Positions 12,660 through 21,948 of a DNA stretch of 64,000 bases are shown in pieces (position 1 is the first letter of the stretch; every line of letters starts with the position of its first letter). The notes beneath the pieces were generated by a model, which had not been told where the DNA came from, searched no databases, and was given only the letters and a program-made list of their open reading frames with translations. Source of the stretch: Acidobacteriota bacterium (GTDB lineage: Bacteria > Acidobacteriota > Terriglobia > Terriglobales > Acidobacteriaceae); contig JABCZC010000010.1 in assembly GCA_013289875.1 (NCBI GenBank), positions 28,511-92,510 on the forward strand, read 5' to 3'. The position numbers and the translations under genes were made by a program.

Positions 12660-15600
12660 ATGGGCAGCATAACTTTTTCTGATTCGTCGCGATTCCCCGA
12701 GCGCCCGCAGAGCTCCCATACCTCATTGGCCGATCCCCGCTTCGAGCATGAATCCTGTGGCGTAGGCTTCGTTGCGACACTCACGAACGTTCCTTCGCAT
12801 GACATTCTTGAAAAAGTACTTACCGCGCTCGCCCGCCTCGAGCATCGCGGAGCCGTAGCCGCCGACGGCAAATCCAGCGACGGTATCGGCATTACGACTG
12901 CGATCCCGCGCGACTACCTGCTCGCCTCGACCGGCGTCTCTCTCGATCCCTCCCAGCCTTTGGCCGTCGGCGTTGTCTTTTTTCCGCCCGAAACCACTGA
13001 GTCGCATACCGAGTTTGAACAGGCCCTCGCCGCCCAGAACCTCACAGTCCTCGCCTGGCGCGATGTGCCCAGTTGCCCGGAGATCCTCGGCGAGATCGCC
13101 CTGTCCACCCTCCCCATCATCCGCCACGTACTGATCACGACGGACGATGCAGCTCACCTCAACCACCGGCTCTTTCTGGCTCGCAAGCAATTTGAGCGCA
13201 GCCACGCCGAAGGATACATTTGTTCGCTGTCTTCTTCCAACATGGTCTACAAGGCCATGTGCGCCGGCCGCCTGCTCGCCGACTTCTATCCGGACCTCGC
13301 CGATCCAGCCTTCACCACGCCCTTTGCCCTCTTTCACCAGCGCTACGCCACCAACGTCGCGCCTTCGTGGGACCGTGCCCAGCCGCTCCGCATGCTGGCG
13401 CACAACGGTGAAATCAACACCGTATGGGGCAATCGGGCCCGCATGGACGCCCGCGCCGCAACCTTTCCGGAAAGCCTCAAGCCGATCATCACCCCCGACG
13501 GGTCTGACTCCACCAGCCTCGACGAAGCCGTCGAGTTGCTCGCCCGCAACGGACGCACCGTCGCCGAAGCCGTCCGCATGCTCATTCCGCCCGCCGGAAA
13601 TCTGGGCCGCTCAGCCTTCTTTTCCTACGCCAGCGACTGCGCCGAGCCGTGGGACGGTCCAGCCGCCGTAGCCTTTACCGACGGCAACCTCGTCGGAGCC
13701 GTGCTTGATCGCAACGGCCTGCGTCCCTGTCGATTCTTCGTGACTGAAGATAACCTGGTGGTCCTGGGTTCCGAGGCCGGCCTTGTCGACCTCGACCCGG
13801 AAACCATCGTCCATAGTGGCCGGCTCGGCCCAGGACAAATGCTGGTCGTCGATCTTGGCGACCACGTCCTCCTCGAAGACGAACAGATTCAGGCCATCTT
13901 CGACGCGGCCGCACCCGAATACGAAAAGCTCCTTGAAGACAGCACACTCGAAGACCATGTTCCCGGCCCCGTTCTCGAGCCGGCGGAGCTTACCCGTCTG
14001 CAGCTTGCCTTCGGATACACCCGCGAAGACGTGAACATGATCCTCAAGCCGATGGCCATGGATGGCAAGGATGCCGTCTGGTCCATGGGCGACGACACGC
14101 CGCTCGCGCCCCTGGCACGTTCTCCGCGCCCCATCTACGCCTTTTTCCGCCAGCGTTTCGCGCAGGTCACCAATCCGCCTACCGATTCGCTGCGTGAAGC
14201 CCGTGTTCTGCAACTGCACACTCGTCTAGGCCCATGGCCGCACATGCTCAACAAGCATGCTCCGCTCTCTGGCCTGTCGCTTTCATCGCCCTTTCTGTCG
14301 CTGGCGCAGACGGATGACCTCCGCGCCCGTCACCATGCGCTCGCCGGGAATCTGCCGTTGGCTGTGCTCGAATGCGTCTTCAGTCCGTTCTGCAATCTGG
14401 TGACCGCCCTCGACGATCTATGTGCGAAGGCCATCGACCTGGTGCGAGGCGGTGCTGCGGTGCTGCTGCTCACCGACCGCAATTCCAACGGAGAGACCAT
14501 TCCCATCCCCATGGCTATGGCCACTGGAGCCGTCCATCACGCCCTTACCCGCGCTGGTGTGCGCACCTTCGCCGGCCTCGCCGTCGAGGCCGGAGATTGC
14601 CGCGACCTGCACCACGCTGCAGTTCTCCTCGGCATGGGCGCTGGCGCAGTCTGTCCGTGGCTAGCTCTGGAAACTGCCCGCGGTCTCAACCCTGAAAAGG
14701 GTGAGGCCAACCTCCTCCATGCTTTCGATCTCGGTCTTGCCAAGATCATGTCGAAGATGGGTATCTCCGTCGTCGACAGCTATCGTGGCGCGCATCTCTT
14801 CGATTGCATCGGACTTAGCCCCGAAGTCGTCGACCGCTGCTTCTTCGGAACCCCCGCCCCGCTCGGCGGCATCGGCTTCTCCGAGATCGAAGCCAACATC
14901 CGTCAGGTCTGGACGAACAGCCAGAATCCGCCCGCCGAGCCCTCGGAGGAGGGAACCCCGGCGCCCGTTGTCACCATCACGCCCACTACGACAAAAGATC
15001 TTCCCGATTATGGCTGGGTCCGCTTCCGCAAGGCCGATAAAGCTGAGCCGCACTCCTGGCAGCCGCAAACCGTCAAGGCTCTTCAGACCGTTGTCGGAAG
15101 TGCGCGCGGCGTCGCCGCCGTAGCCGAGCCCGCCGTCGCCTGGGCTGCTTTCTCGACGCAGGCCATTGAAAAAGAACCCACCGTCCTCCGCGATCTCCTC
15201 GAGATTCGCCCCGCCGGCGCGCCGCTCGCTCTCGAACACGTCGAAGCTCCGGCGCACATGTACAAGCGCTTCATCGCCAGCGCCATGTCGCTCGGCTCGC
15301 TCAGCCCCGAGGCCCACCAGACCATTACCGCCGCCATGAACATGATCGGCGCGCGCTCCAACACCGGCGAAGGCGGAGAAGACCCCGCCGTTTACCAGCC
15401 CAACGTTGACATCGATCTGCTTGGCAAGCCGACGCCCTCGCACCTGCTCAACAACAAGGTCAAGCAGGTCGCCTCCGGTCGCTTTGGAGTCACCGCCGAA
15501 TACCTGATGCACGCCGAGGAAATCGAAATCAAGATCGCCCAGGGCTCCAAGCCCGGTGAGGGCGGCCAGCTCCCCGGCCATAAGGTTACCGAGCTGATCG

Positions 15601-17132
15601 CGCGCCTGCGCCACGCACAGCCCGGCGTTCAGCTCATCTCGCCGCCGCCGCATCACGACATTTATTCGATCGAGGACCTCGCCCAGCTCATCTACGACCT
15701 CAAGCGCGTCAATCCTCGCGCCGCTATCGGCGTCAAGCTCGTATCTGAGTATGGAGTCGGCACCATCGCTGCAGGTGTCGCCAAGGCCTACGCCGACTAC
15801 ATCGTCATCGCCGGCCACGCAGGTGGCACCGGCGCATCGCCACTCTCCAGCATCAAGTACGCCGGCAATCCTTGGGAGCTCGGCCTCGCTGAAGCGCAAC
15901 AGGTACTGTTACAAAATGGCCTGCGCGGCCGGGTCCGTCTCCGCTGCGACGGAGGCCTCCGCACCGCCCGCGACATCCTCATCGCCGCGCTCCTCGGAGC
16001 CGACGAGTACGCCTTCGGCACCGCGGTTCTCGTCGCGCTCGGCTGCGACATGGCCCGGCAGTGTCATCTCAACACCTGCCCCACCGGCATTGCCACGCAG
16101 CGCGCCGATCTCCGCGCCAAATTTCGCGGCCGTCCAGAGCATGTGATCCGCTTCTTCGAGGAGCTGACCCGCGACATCCAGGTCCTACTCTCGAAAATCG
16201 GCCTGCCATCGCTCGAAGCCGCCATCGGCCGCACCGATCTGCTCGAGCAGGTCCGCTTCGACGGATCCCTGAACCTGGCGCCACTCCTGGCGGCTCCGCA
16301 CGCCGGCCAGACCCATTGGCAGGGCCGCCGCAACATGCGCCCATCCCTTCACGCTCCCATCGACGACGCCTGGGTCGAACCCGCCCTCGCCGCTTACCGC
16401 GACGGGCAACACTTCGCCCTCGACGCTCTTATTGCCAACGAAGACCGCACCCTCGGCGCGCGCCTCGCCGGCGAGATCGCGATGCTCAACACCAACGGCA
16501 CCTATTCCGACCAGCCGCTCACCTTCAAAATGACCGGCGTCGCCGGCCAGTCCTTTGGAGCCTTCGCCGTTCCCGGCATGCAGCTCATCCTCAAGGGCCT
16601 CGCCAACGACTTCGTCGGCAAGGGCCTCTCCGGCGGAGAAATCATCCTTCGCGGACAAGGCCGCGCCGCCCTCCAGTCCGAGCTGCACGTCATCCTCGGC
16701 AACGTCGCCCTCTACGGAGCCACCAGCGGAGCACTCTTTGCCGCCGGCCGCGCTGGCGAGCGATTCGCCGTCCGCAACTCCGGAGCCCTCGCCATCGTCG
16801 AAGGCGTTGGCGACCACGGCTGCGAATACATGACCGGCGGCCTCGCCGTCATCCTCGGCGCCACCGGCTTCAATTTCGGAGCAGGCATGACCGGCGGCCT
16901 CGCCTGGGTCTTCGATGAGGACGGCACGTTTATGGCAGACGAGCTCTACCACGCCGACTTCCTCCAGGCCGAGCCCTACGATACCCTTGATGCCGAGGCC
17001 CGCGAGAAAATCCACGGCCTCGTCCAGCTCCACGCCGAAAAGACCTTCAGCAACCGCGCATACCATCTGCTCGCCGCCTGGGACGAACTCGCGCCGCGCT
17101 TCATCCGCCTCACCCCGAAGCCGCAGGCGTAA
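12660..17132 (+). CDS. gltB: Glutamate synthase (GOGAT), large subunit
   Basis: Transfers the amide of glutamine to 2-oxoglutarate to give two glutamates. The 1490-residue protein has all expected domains. The class II glutamine amidotransferase has its nucleophile at Cys33 in ESCGVGFVATL, so a 32-residue propeptide would be removed. A central domain and the FMN-binding synthase domain follow (residues about 830-1200; GHAGGTGASPLSSIKYAG, RLRCDGGLRT). The 3Fe-4S cluster motif CX5CX4C (CDMARQCHLNTC) lies near residue 1130, and the GXGXG beta-helix domain near 1280-1440 (GLSGGEIILRGQGRA). AAAGGAGGT precedes the ATG by 13 bases. No gltD follows. It is transcribed divergently from the arg operon, which consumes its product. 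Confidence 0.97.
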   Translation: MGSITFSDSSRFPERPQSSHTSLADPRFEHESCGVGFVATLTNVPSHDILEKVLTALARLEHRGAVAADGKSSDGIGITTAIPRDYLLASTGVSLDPSQPLAVGVVFFPPETTESHTEFEQALAAQNLTVLAWRDVPSCPEILGEIALSTLPIIRHVLITTDDAAHLNHRLFLARKQFERSHAEGYICSLSSSNMVYKAMCAGRLLADFYPDLADPAFTTPFALFHQRYATNVAPSWDRAQPLRMLAHNGEINTVWGNRARMDARAATFPESLKPIITPDGSDSTSLDEAVELLARNGRTVAEAVRMLIPPAGNLGRSAFFSYASDCAEPWDGPAAVAFTDGNLVGAVLDRNGLRPCRFFVTEDNLVVLGSEAGLVDLDPETIVHSGRLGPGQMLVVDLGDHVLLEDEQIQAIFDAAAPEYEKLLEDSTLEDHVPGPVLEPAELTRLQLAFGYTREDVNMILKPMAMDGKDAVWSMGDDTPLAPLARSPRPIYAFFRQRFAQVTNPPTDSLREARVLQLHTRLGPWPHMLNKHAPLSGLSLSSPFLSLAQTDDLRARHHALAGNLPLAVLECVFSPFCNLVTALDDLCAKAIDLVRGGAAVLLLTDRNSNGETIPIPMAMATGAVHHALTRAGVRTFAGLAVEAGDCRDLHHAAVLLGMGAGAVCPWLALETARGLNPEKGEANLLHAFDLGLAKIMSKMGISVVDSYRGAHLFDCIGLSPEVVDRCFFGTPAPLGGIGFSEIEANIRQVWTNSQNPPAEPSEEGTPAPVVTITPTTTKDLPDYGWVRFRKADKAEPHSWQPQTVKALQTVVGSARGVAAVAEPAVAWAAFSTQAIEKEPTVLRDLLEIRPAGAPLALEHVEAPAHMYKRFIASAMSLGSLSPEAHQTITAAMNMIGARSNTGEGGEDPAVYQPNVDIDLLGKPTPSHLLNNKVKQVASGRFGVTAEYLMHAEEIEIKIAQGSKPGEGGQLPGHKVTELIARLRHAQPGVQLISPPPHHDIYSIEDLAQLIYDLKRVNPRAAIGVKLVSEYGVGTIAAGVAKAYADYIVIAGHAGGTGASPLSSIKYAGNPWELGLAEAQQVLLQNGLRGRVRLRCDGGLRTARDILIAALLGADEYAFGTAVLVALGCDMARQCHLNTCPTGIATQRADLRAKFRGRPEHVIRFFEELTRDIQVLLSKIGLPSLEAAIGRTDLLEQVRFDGSLNLAPLLAAPHAGQTHWQGRRNMRPSLHAPIDDAWVEPALAAYRDGQHFALDALIANEDRTLGARLAGEIAMLNTNGTYSDQPLTFKMTGVAGQSFGAFAVPGMQLILKGLANDFVGKGLSGGEIILRGQGRAALQSELHVILGNVALYGATSGALFAAGRAGERFAVRNSGALAIVEGVGDHGCEYMTGGLAVILGATGFNFGAGMTGGLAWVFDEDGTFMADELYHADFLQAEPYDTLDAEAREKIHGLVQLHAEKTFSNRAYHLLAAWDELAPRFIRLTPKPQA

Positions 17133-17246
17133 GCATTATCGCCGGTTGCCGGAGGAATCATCCTGTCCTCCCCTCGCACCGCTGAGATCGAATTCCGGTA
17201 CTCACAACGGGCGATCTCCTGCCCCCGATGTGCTAGACTCCCCGCT

Positions 17247-18059
17247 ATGCCCGGCCCGGATGCAGAATCGTCCGGCTTCAGGACGGTCCAATTTGCGCTT
17301 AAGGTTCAGGACACGCGCATCGACGTCAAGGCGCAGCTTCCCGAAGGTCCCATCCGTCCGGCCGTCCTGCTCCCCATCATTCAAAACCTCTCCAACTCCC
17401 TCTCTGAGATCGCCGAACGCCGCGCCGAACTCCTGGGCCGGCACGTTAGCTGCCGCGAGGGCTGCGGAGCCTGCTGCCGCCAGGCCGTACCTATCACGCC
17501 AGTGGAAGCGGGCATGTTGTCCGAATGGATCGCCGCGCAGCCCGAAGAGCGAAAGGCAATTCTCCGCGCTCGCTTCCGCCATGCCGCCGAACGGTTGGAG
17601 GGGAGCGGCATCGCGCAAAGCATCCGCGAGGCCTCGCTGCCTCTCGATAAAGGGCAGATTCACGTGCTGGGCCTAAAGTACTTTGCTCTTGGCATTCCGT
17701 GCCCATTCCTCGAAGAAGAGCGTTGCACCATCCACCCGATCCGGCCTCTTCGCTGTCGCGAATACATGGTGGTTTCGGCGGCCGAGCACTGCGCGCATCC
17801 GGAATCGAAACAGGTCGTCGGCATCAAGCCGCCGGTGCTGCTTTCGCAGGTCCTGGGCAAATGGAGCGCCAGCGGAGAGGCGCAGCCCTTCGAGTTCATC
17901 CTTCTTACCATGCTCGATGAGTGGGAGGCTGCCCACCCCGCCATCGAGGACCGGGCCATTCGCGGCGTGCCGGAGCTCTTGCACGAATTTCTGCACGCCT
18001 TCGCCAGCAAAAATGCGGCGAGTCCGGCACCCAATCCAAATGAAGAGTTGTCATTGTGA
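17247..18059 (+). CDS. YkgJ-type cysteine-cluster protein
   Basis: The 270-residue protein has a CX3CX2CC cluster (SCREGCGACCRQ, residues 69-77), a second cysteine pair in GIPCPFLEEERCTIHPIRP and the closing LRCREYMV. This set defines the YkgJ/Fli-B-like family, thought to bind a zinc ion or Fe-S cluster. The biochemical role is not known. The N-terminal 60 residues and the C-terminal tail (residues 200-270) have no recognised domain. The gene begins 114 bases after gltB and could be read through from it. Confidence 0.8.
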   Translation: MPGPDAESSGFRTVQFALKVQDTRIDVKAQLPEGPIRPAVLLPIIQNLSNSLSEIAERRAELLGRHVSCREGCGACCRQAVPITPVEAGMLSEWIAAQPEERKAILRARFRHAAERLEGSGIAQSIREASLPLDKGQIHVLGLKYFALGIPCPFLEEERCTIHPIRPLRCREYMVVSAAEHCAHPESKQVVGIKPPVLLSQVLGKWSASGEAQPFEFILLTMLDEWEAAHPAIEDRAIRGVPELLHEFLHAFASKNAASPAPNPNEELSL

Positions 18060-18068
18060 GCGAAGTTT

Positions 18069-18093
18069 CTATCCTTCGCGCAGCGAAGGATAG
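18069..18093. repeat. Perfect 11-bp inverted repeat after the cysteine-cluster gene
   Basis: CTATCCTTCGC (18069-18079) and GCGAAGGATAG (18083-18093) are separated by three bases. It lies ten bases after a stop codon and could end transcription on either strand, though no T-run follows on the plus strand. The sequence resembles dispersed TATCCTTCGC elements found elsewhere in such genomes. Confidence 0.6.
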
Positions 18094-18184
18094 GATGCAG
18101 GAAACTCGATTGCTAGAAGCTGATGGCTAATGGCCAACGGTATTCCAACCCCTGCTAATCTATCCGTCGAACAAGGAGAGTCCC

Positions 18185-19144
18185 ATGAACGCCGCCGTTG
18201 TCGAAGCCTTCGATCGTCCTCCGCGCTACAAGTCTTTCGCCGATCCCATCCCCGCTGACGGAGAAATCCTCATCGAAGTCCGGGCCGCCGGTCTGCACCC
18301 GATCGTGAAAGCCCGGGCCAGCGGCGCGCACTACAGCAGTACTGGAGATTTGCCCCAAATCCCTGGAGTCGACGGAGTCGGGCGCCTCCCCGATGGCAGC
18401 CGCGTTTACTTCGGCGTTACGCGGCCTCTCTATGGCACTTTCGCCGAGCGCGCCATCACGCAGCCGTGGTTGACGCTGCCCCTGCCTGATTCCATCGATG
18501 ATGTCACCGCTGCTGCCATGATGAACCCGGGCATGTCTTCGCGCGTCGCACTCGCCCGTGCAAAATTCATCGCCGGCGAGAGCGTCCTCATCCTTGGAGC
18601 CACCGGGGTCGCCGGACATCTCGCCGTGCAGATCGCCCGTCGTCTCGGCGCAGCGCGCGTCATCGCCGCCGGACGCAATCCCGAAGCTCTCCAGCAGGCC
18701 GCCGCCCTCGGCGCCGACGCCATCATCCCCCTCGAGCAAGACCGCGACACCCTCGTCGCCGACTTTCGCAGGCATCTGTCCGAGTCAAAAATTGACGTTG
18801 TCCTCGATTATCTCTGGGGTCCTCCCGCGGAAAGCCTGCTCGCCGCCGTTGCGCAAAAGGGCCTTTCTCACGCCTCACACCGCATCCGCTATGTCCAGAT
18901 CGGCGGCATCGCCGGACCAACCATCTCGCTGTCCGCAGCTGTCTTGCGCAGCTCCGACCTCGAACTCCTCGGCAGCGGATTCGGCAGCGCCTCGCTTCAG
19001 GAGATCATGAAGTCCGTCGGCGAGTTTATTCAAGAAGCCGCCAAGTCGCCCTTCCAGATCCCGACGAAAGCAGTCTCGCTGCGCGACGTCGAAGCGCTCT
19101 GGAACAGTCCCCACAAAGGTGCGCGGTTAGTCTTCCAGCCGTGA
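18185..19144 (+). CDS. Zinc-free MDR family oxidoreductase (quinone reductase-like)
   Basis: The 319-residue protein has the medium-chain dehydrogenase fold. An N-terminal GroES-like domain (GEILIEVRAAGLHPIVKARASG) lacks the usual zinc-binding cysteines. A Rossmann domain starts at SVLILGATGVAGHLAVQIARRLGAARVIAAGR near residue 135. This matches NADPH-dependent quinone oxidoreductase-like proteins. The substrate is unknown. AAGGAGAG lies just before the ATG. It stands alone, after a non-coding stretch with an inverted repeat. Confidence 0.85.
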   Translation: MNAAVVEAFDRPPRYKSFADPIPADGEILIEVRAAGLHPIVKARASGAHYSSTGDLPQIPGVDGVGRLPDGSRVYFGVTRPLYGTFAERAITQPWLTLPLPDSIDDVTAAAMMNPGMSSRVALARAKFIAGESVLILGATGVAGHLAVQIARRLGAARVIAAGRNPEALQQAAALGADAIIPLEQDRDTLVADFRRHLSESKIDVVLDYLWGPPAESLLAAVAQKGLSHASHRIRYVQIGGIAGPTISLSAAVLRSSDLELLGSGFGSASLQEIMKSVGEFIQEAAKSPFQIPTKAVSLRDVEALWNSPHKGARLVFQP

Positions 19145-19295
19145 CTAGGTACGAGCAGTTGAGACATTTCCTTTAAGCGTCGAGTGTGTCCGCGTAGCCT
19201 TCACTAGCCTTGGGTGGTGCGATACTATCTTTCTACCGTGTGAGCCTGCGAAACACGCACATCTGATAACAGGGGAGCTATTTGGAAGGGCGGAG

Positions 19296-20312
19296 ATGAG
19301 GATCGCGGTGCTCGGCAGTTGGCGTGAGAGCGACGCGCACTACACAGTTCGGGGATCGAAGAAAGAATTTGAAGCCGCGTGTCGCGAAATTGGTCGGGAA
19401 TTTGCTAGCCGGCAACAAGTCATTGTTGTTGGCGCCCAATCGGATAGCACTGCGGACGCCCATGTTGTAAATGGATACATCAGTGTTACGGGCAATAATG
19501 CTGAACGACCATTGATCCAAATCGTTCGCCCGGACGACGATTCCAACTCATACCGAGATCTCGCGTCTAAGTATCCAAGGTTATTTTCCTTCCCACCCTC
19601 AATGCAGCATAAGTGGGGAGACGTTCACCTAATCCAGATCCGCGACGCAGACGCCATCCTGGTAATAGGAGGAGCGTCGGGAACGTATCAAGCGGGTTTG
19701 GCAGCGATTGTGGCAAAAAAGCGATTAATCCCGATTGGGTCATTCGGTGGTGCGGCGGGTAAACTTTCGAATTCCTTGCATTCGCCCGACGTGCCGTTTG
19801 CAACTGAGTTAGGCATTCTCAATGGACCGTGGAACAGCCATACGTTGGATACTGCAATGAGTTTGCTCGGAGTCAATCGCAAACCGAAAATTCTCATAAT
19901 TCATGGCCATGGTTCTGATCGCTACAAACTAACGGAGTGGCTTCGCACTACACTTGGTCTAACAGATTTGCTGATCATGCAACAGGAGTTCGGAGCGGGT
20001 CGTGCCCTACCGGATAAATTCGAAAGTATCGCTGAGCAGGCTGACGGCGCCATCGCGGTGGCTACACCGGACGACGTGGGGGGCATTGTAGGAAGTACGC
20101 CGGAGTTGTTGCGAGCGCGCCAAAATGTTTGGATTGAGATTGGCTGGACTTGGGGTCGTTTAGGTCGCAATAAGCTTATTTTACTTTGCAAAGGAGGCAT
20201 CGAAGTTCCAAGCGATCTGCACGGGATGGAGTATTACCGCTACAACGATTCACCTCTCGAAGTCACCGAGAGCATCCGAGCCTTCATACACCAACTGGCT
20301 GGGCGTGAGTAA
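19296..20312 (+). CDS. SLOG-like domain fused to a TIR-like predicted nucleotide-binding domain
   Basis: The 338-residue cytoplasmic protein has two parts. Residues 1-180 look like a SLOG (LOG/Smf-related) Rossmannoid: an opening strand MRIAVLGSW, VIVVGAQSD, then DADAILVIGGASGTYQAGLAAIVAKKRLIPI with the glycine-rich GGxxGT turn. Residues 190-338 match the TIR-like fold of PF10137: KPKILIIHGHG, FGAGRALPDKFESIA, ADGAIAVATPDDVGG, and RARQNVWIEIGWTWGRLGRNKLILLCKG, where the glutamate of WIEIGW is at the catalytic position of NAD-consuming TIR domains. Relatives act as effectors in cyclic-nucleotide and other anti-phage systems, with SLOG as a ligand sensor. No synthase gene is adjacent. The base composition looks richer in A and T than that of its neighbours, suggesting transfer. 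Confidence 0.75.
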   Translation: MRIAVLGSWRESDAHYTVRGSKKEFEAACREIGREFASRQQVIVVGAQSDSTADAHVVNGYISVTGNNAERPLIQIVRPDDDSNSYRDLASKYPRLFSFPPSMQHKWGDVHLIQIRDADAILVIGGASGTYQAGLAAIVAKKRLIPIGSFGGAAGKLSNSLHSPDVPFATELGILNGPWNSHTLDTAMSLLGVNRKPKILIIHGHGSDRYKLTEWLRTTLGLTDLLIMQQEFGAGRALPDKFESIAEQADGAIAVATPDDVGGIVGSTPELLRARQNVWIEIGWTWGRLGRNKLILLCKGGIEVPSDLHGMEYYRYNDSPLEVTESIRAFIHQLAGRE

Positions 20313-20430
20313 AAGTACTTGGCGCGATCTTCGCACAGGTTAAGTACGGATATGAACGTGAGCAAAACCTGCCCGGAGGCCGCCGGGTGCCCCACGTCCG
20401 GATAATTCCTATAAAAGTCGTTTGACATTT

Positions 20431-20928
20431 ATGCACGTCGAAGTGATCGCCGCCGCACCCGACCGAAAGTCGACCCTTGCGAACATGCTTGAGTTGTACG
20501 GACACGACTTCAGCGAGTTCCTCGATCTGGAGATCGGGTTGGACGGCCGATTCGGCTACGTCGATCTCCCGCTTTACTGGACGGAGCCCGGCCGGCATCC
20601 CTTTCTTATCCACGTGAACGGCAAGCTGGCCGGTTTTGTGTTTGTTAAAGAAGAATCGGCAGCCTCAGGCCAGCAGCCGCTCTGGGACATGGCGGAGTTC
20701 TTCGTTGTTCGTGCATATCGCAGGCGCGGGATCGGTATTCAGGCAGCGCACGAAGTGTGGAGGCGATTCCCCGGGCCATGGCAGGTGCGCGTAATGCAGT
20801 CGAATGCATCGGCGGTTGAATTCTGGTCGCGTGCCATTTCGACCTTTACCCGCGAGCCAATCCAACCTGTTTCAATCGAGAACGGCGGCAAAATTTGGCA
20901 CAGCTTCTCATTTGTATCCAAGCCCTAG
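20431..20928 (+). CDS. GNAT family acetyltransferase
   Basis: About 165 residues. The acetyl-CoA binding region is visible as FFVVRAYRRRGIGIQAAHEVWRRF (RxxGIG) near residue 95, followed by NASAVEFWSRA, the typical last-helix motif of N-acetyltransferases. The substrate is not known. I choose ATG 20431 rather than the TTG three codons earlier. Its end overlaps the convergent PfkB kinase gene by four bases. Confidence 0.8.
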   Translation: MHVEVIAAAPDRKSTLANMLELYGHDFSEFLDLEIGLDGRFGYVDLPLYWTEPGRHPFLIHVNGKLAGFVFVKEESAASGQQPLWDMAEFFVVRAYRRRGIGIQAAHEVWRRFPGPWQVRVMQSNASAVEFWSRAISTFTREPIQPVSIENGGKIWHSFSFVSKP

Positions 20929-21866
20929 CTGGACACAAAATAAGCAGTCGTATATCGAGCGCCCGTTGCCATGAGATTCTCAATTGACTCAATAGACTCG
21001 ATCCCGCCTCTCGCTCCAACCGCCACGCAATTCAAAGCGGCCGCAGCGCAGGCGAAATCGAGCTGCCGCTGGAGAGGCCACTCCTGAAGCATTCCATAGA
21101 TAAATCCCGCATGAAAGATATCGCCCGCCCCGGTCGTATCGACCACCGGCACACAAAAAGCCGACGCGTAATGAAACTGCTTGCCGTCCCACGCCACCAC
21201 GCCGTCCGCACCAAGGGTCGCCGCGGTCAGCAGACATCCGTAGCGGTGATGCATCTGCCGTAGCGCCTCTTCGAGGTCGGGCTCCGCCATCAGCCGGCAA
21301 GGGAAGTCCCGGCTCACAATCAGGTAATCAATCTTCTCCAGCAGCTCTTCCACGCCCGGATAAACCTCATCGATATCCGCAATCACGCGCACGCCGGCAG
21401 CGCGAGCCCACTCCGCCGCAACCGTCGCTGCCGCCGTATCGTGCCCATCGACGTGAAGCGCTCGCGCATTCACGATCCAGTCGCGCTCGAGCTCTTCTGC
21501 CTGCAGGACAAGCCGCTCATCGCGCCTGCAGAGCACCGTCCGCTCCCCTCCGCCGTCGACGATGATCAGCGACTGCGGGCTGGCGCAGCCTGCGACCGTC
21601 ACCAGCTGCGTCTCTACGCCCGCGCGCGCAAACTCCCTGCGATGGAGCGCCGCAGCGTCATCGTCGCCCAGCTTCCCCACATAGCGCGTGCGCATTCCCC
21701 AGTGCTGGCACGCAACCACGGTGGTCGCGACCTGCCCTCCCGGCAGCACGTTCGCCGTGCGGTACTCTACCTTGGAACCGGCCACCGGGAAACTTTCGAG
21801 AGGAATCAGCGTGTCCGTGGCATTCAGCCCCACGCCGACCAGATCAACCTTCGACAACTCCGTCAT
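20925..21866 (-). CDS. PfkB family carbohydrate kinase
   Basis: The 313-residue protein shows a glycine-rich N-terminal motif (VLPGGQVATTVVACQHWGMRTRYVGKLGDD) and the second PfkB signature DTTGAGDIFHAGF near residue 250, with the catalytic aspartate in GAGD. Members phosphorylate sugars or nucleosides such as ribose, fructose or adenosine with ATP. The sequence does not settle the substrate. It is divergent from the GH13 gene, with 82 bases between the starts, so a joint role in sugar use is possible but not shown. Confidence 0.88.
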   Translation of the reverse strand: MTELSKVDLVGVGLNATDTLIPLESFPVAGSKVEYRTANVLPGGQVATTVVACQHWGMRTRYVGKLGDDDAAALHRREFARAGVETQLVTVAGCASPQSLIIVDGGGERTVLCRRDERLVLQAEELERDWIVNARALHVDGHDTAAATVAAEWARAAGVRVIADIDEVYPGVEELLEKIDYLIVSRDFPCRLMAEPDLEEALRQMHHRYGCLLTAATLGADGVVAWDGKQFHYASAFCVPVVDTTGAGDIFHAGFIYGMLQEWPLQRQLDFACAAAALNCVAVGARGGIESIESIENLMATGARYTTAYFVSS

Positions 21867-21948
21867 ATTGTCACTGTAAATGGAGTATTAGCCCTCCGTC
21901 CCCCCTCTCTGTCATATACTCGCTACGGTTAAATTGAGAGGTTAGCGA

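Noticed and set aside
14661..15899. Long 412-residue open frame on the minus strand inside gltB
   Set aside because: It lies wholly opposite a certain gene with high GC at third positions, has no recognisable domain and is low-complexity glycine/valine/aspartate. It is a shadow frame.
18069..18093. Inverted repeat called as a firm terminator for the cysteine-cluster gene
   Set aside because: The stem is perfect but no T-run follows, and similar sequences are dispersed in such genomes, so I list it only as a repeat.
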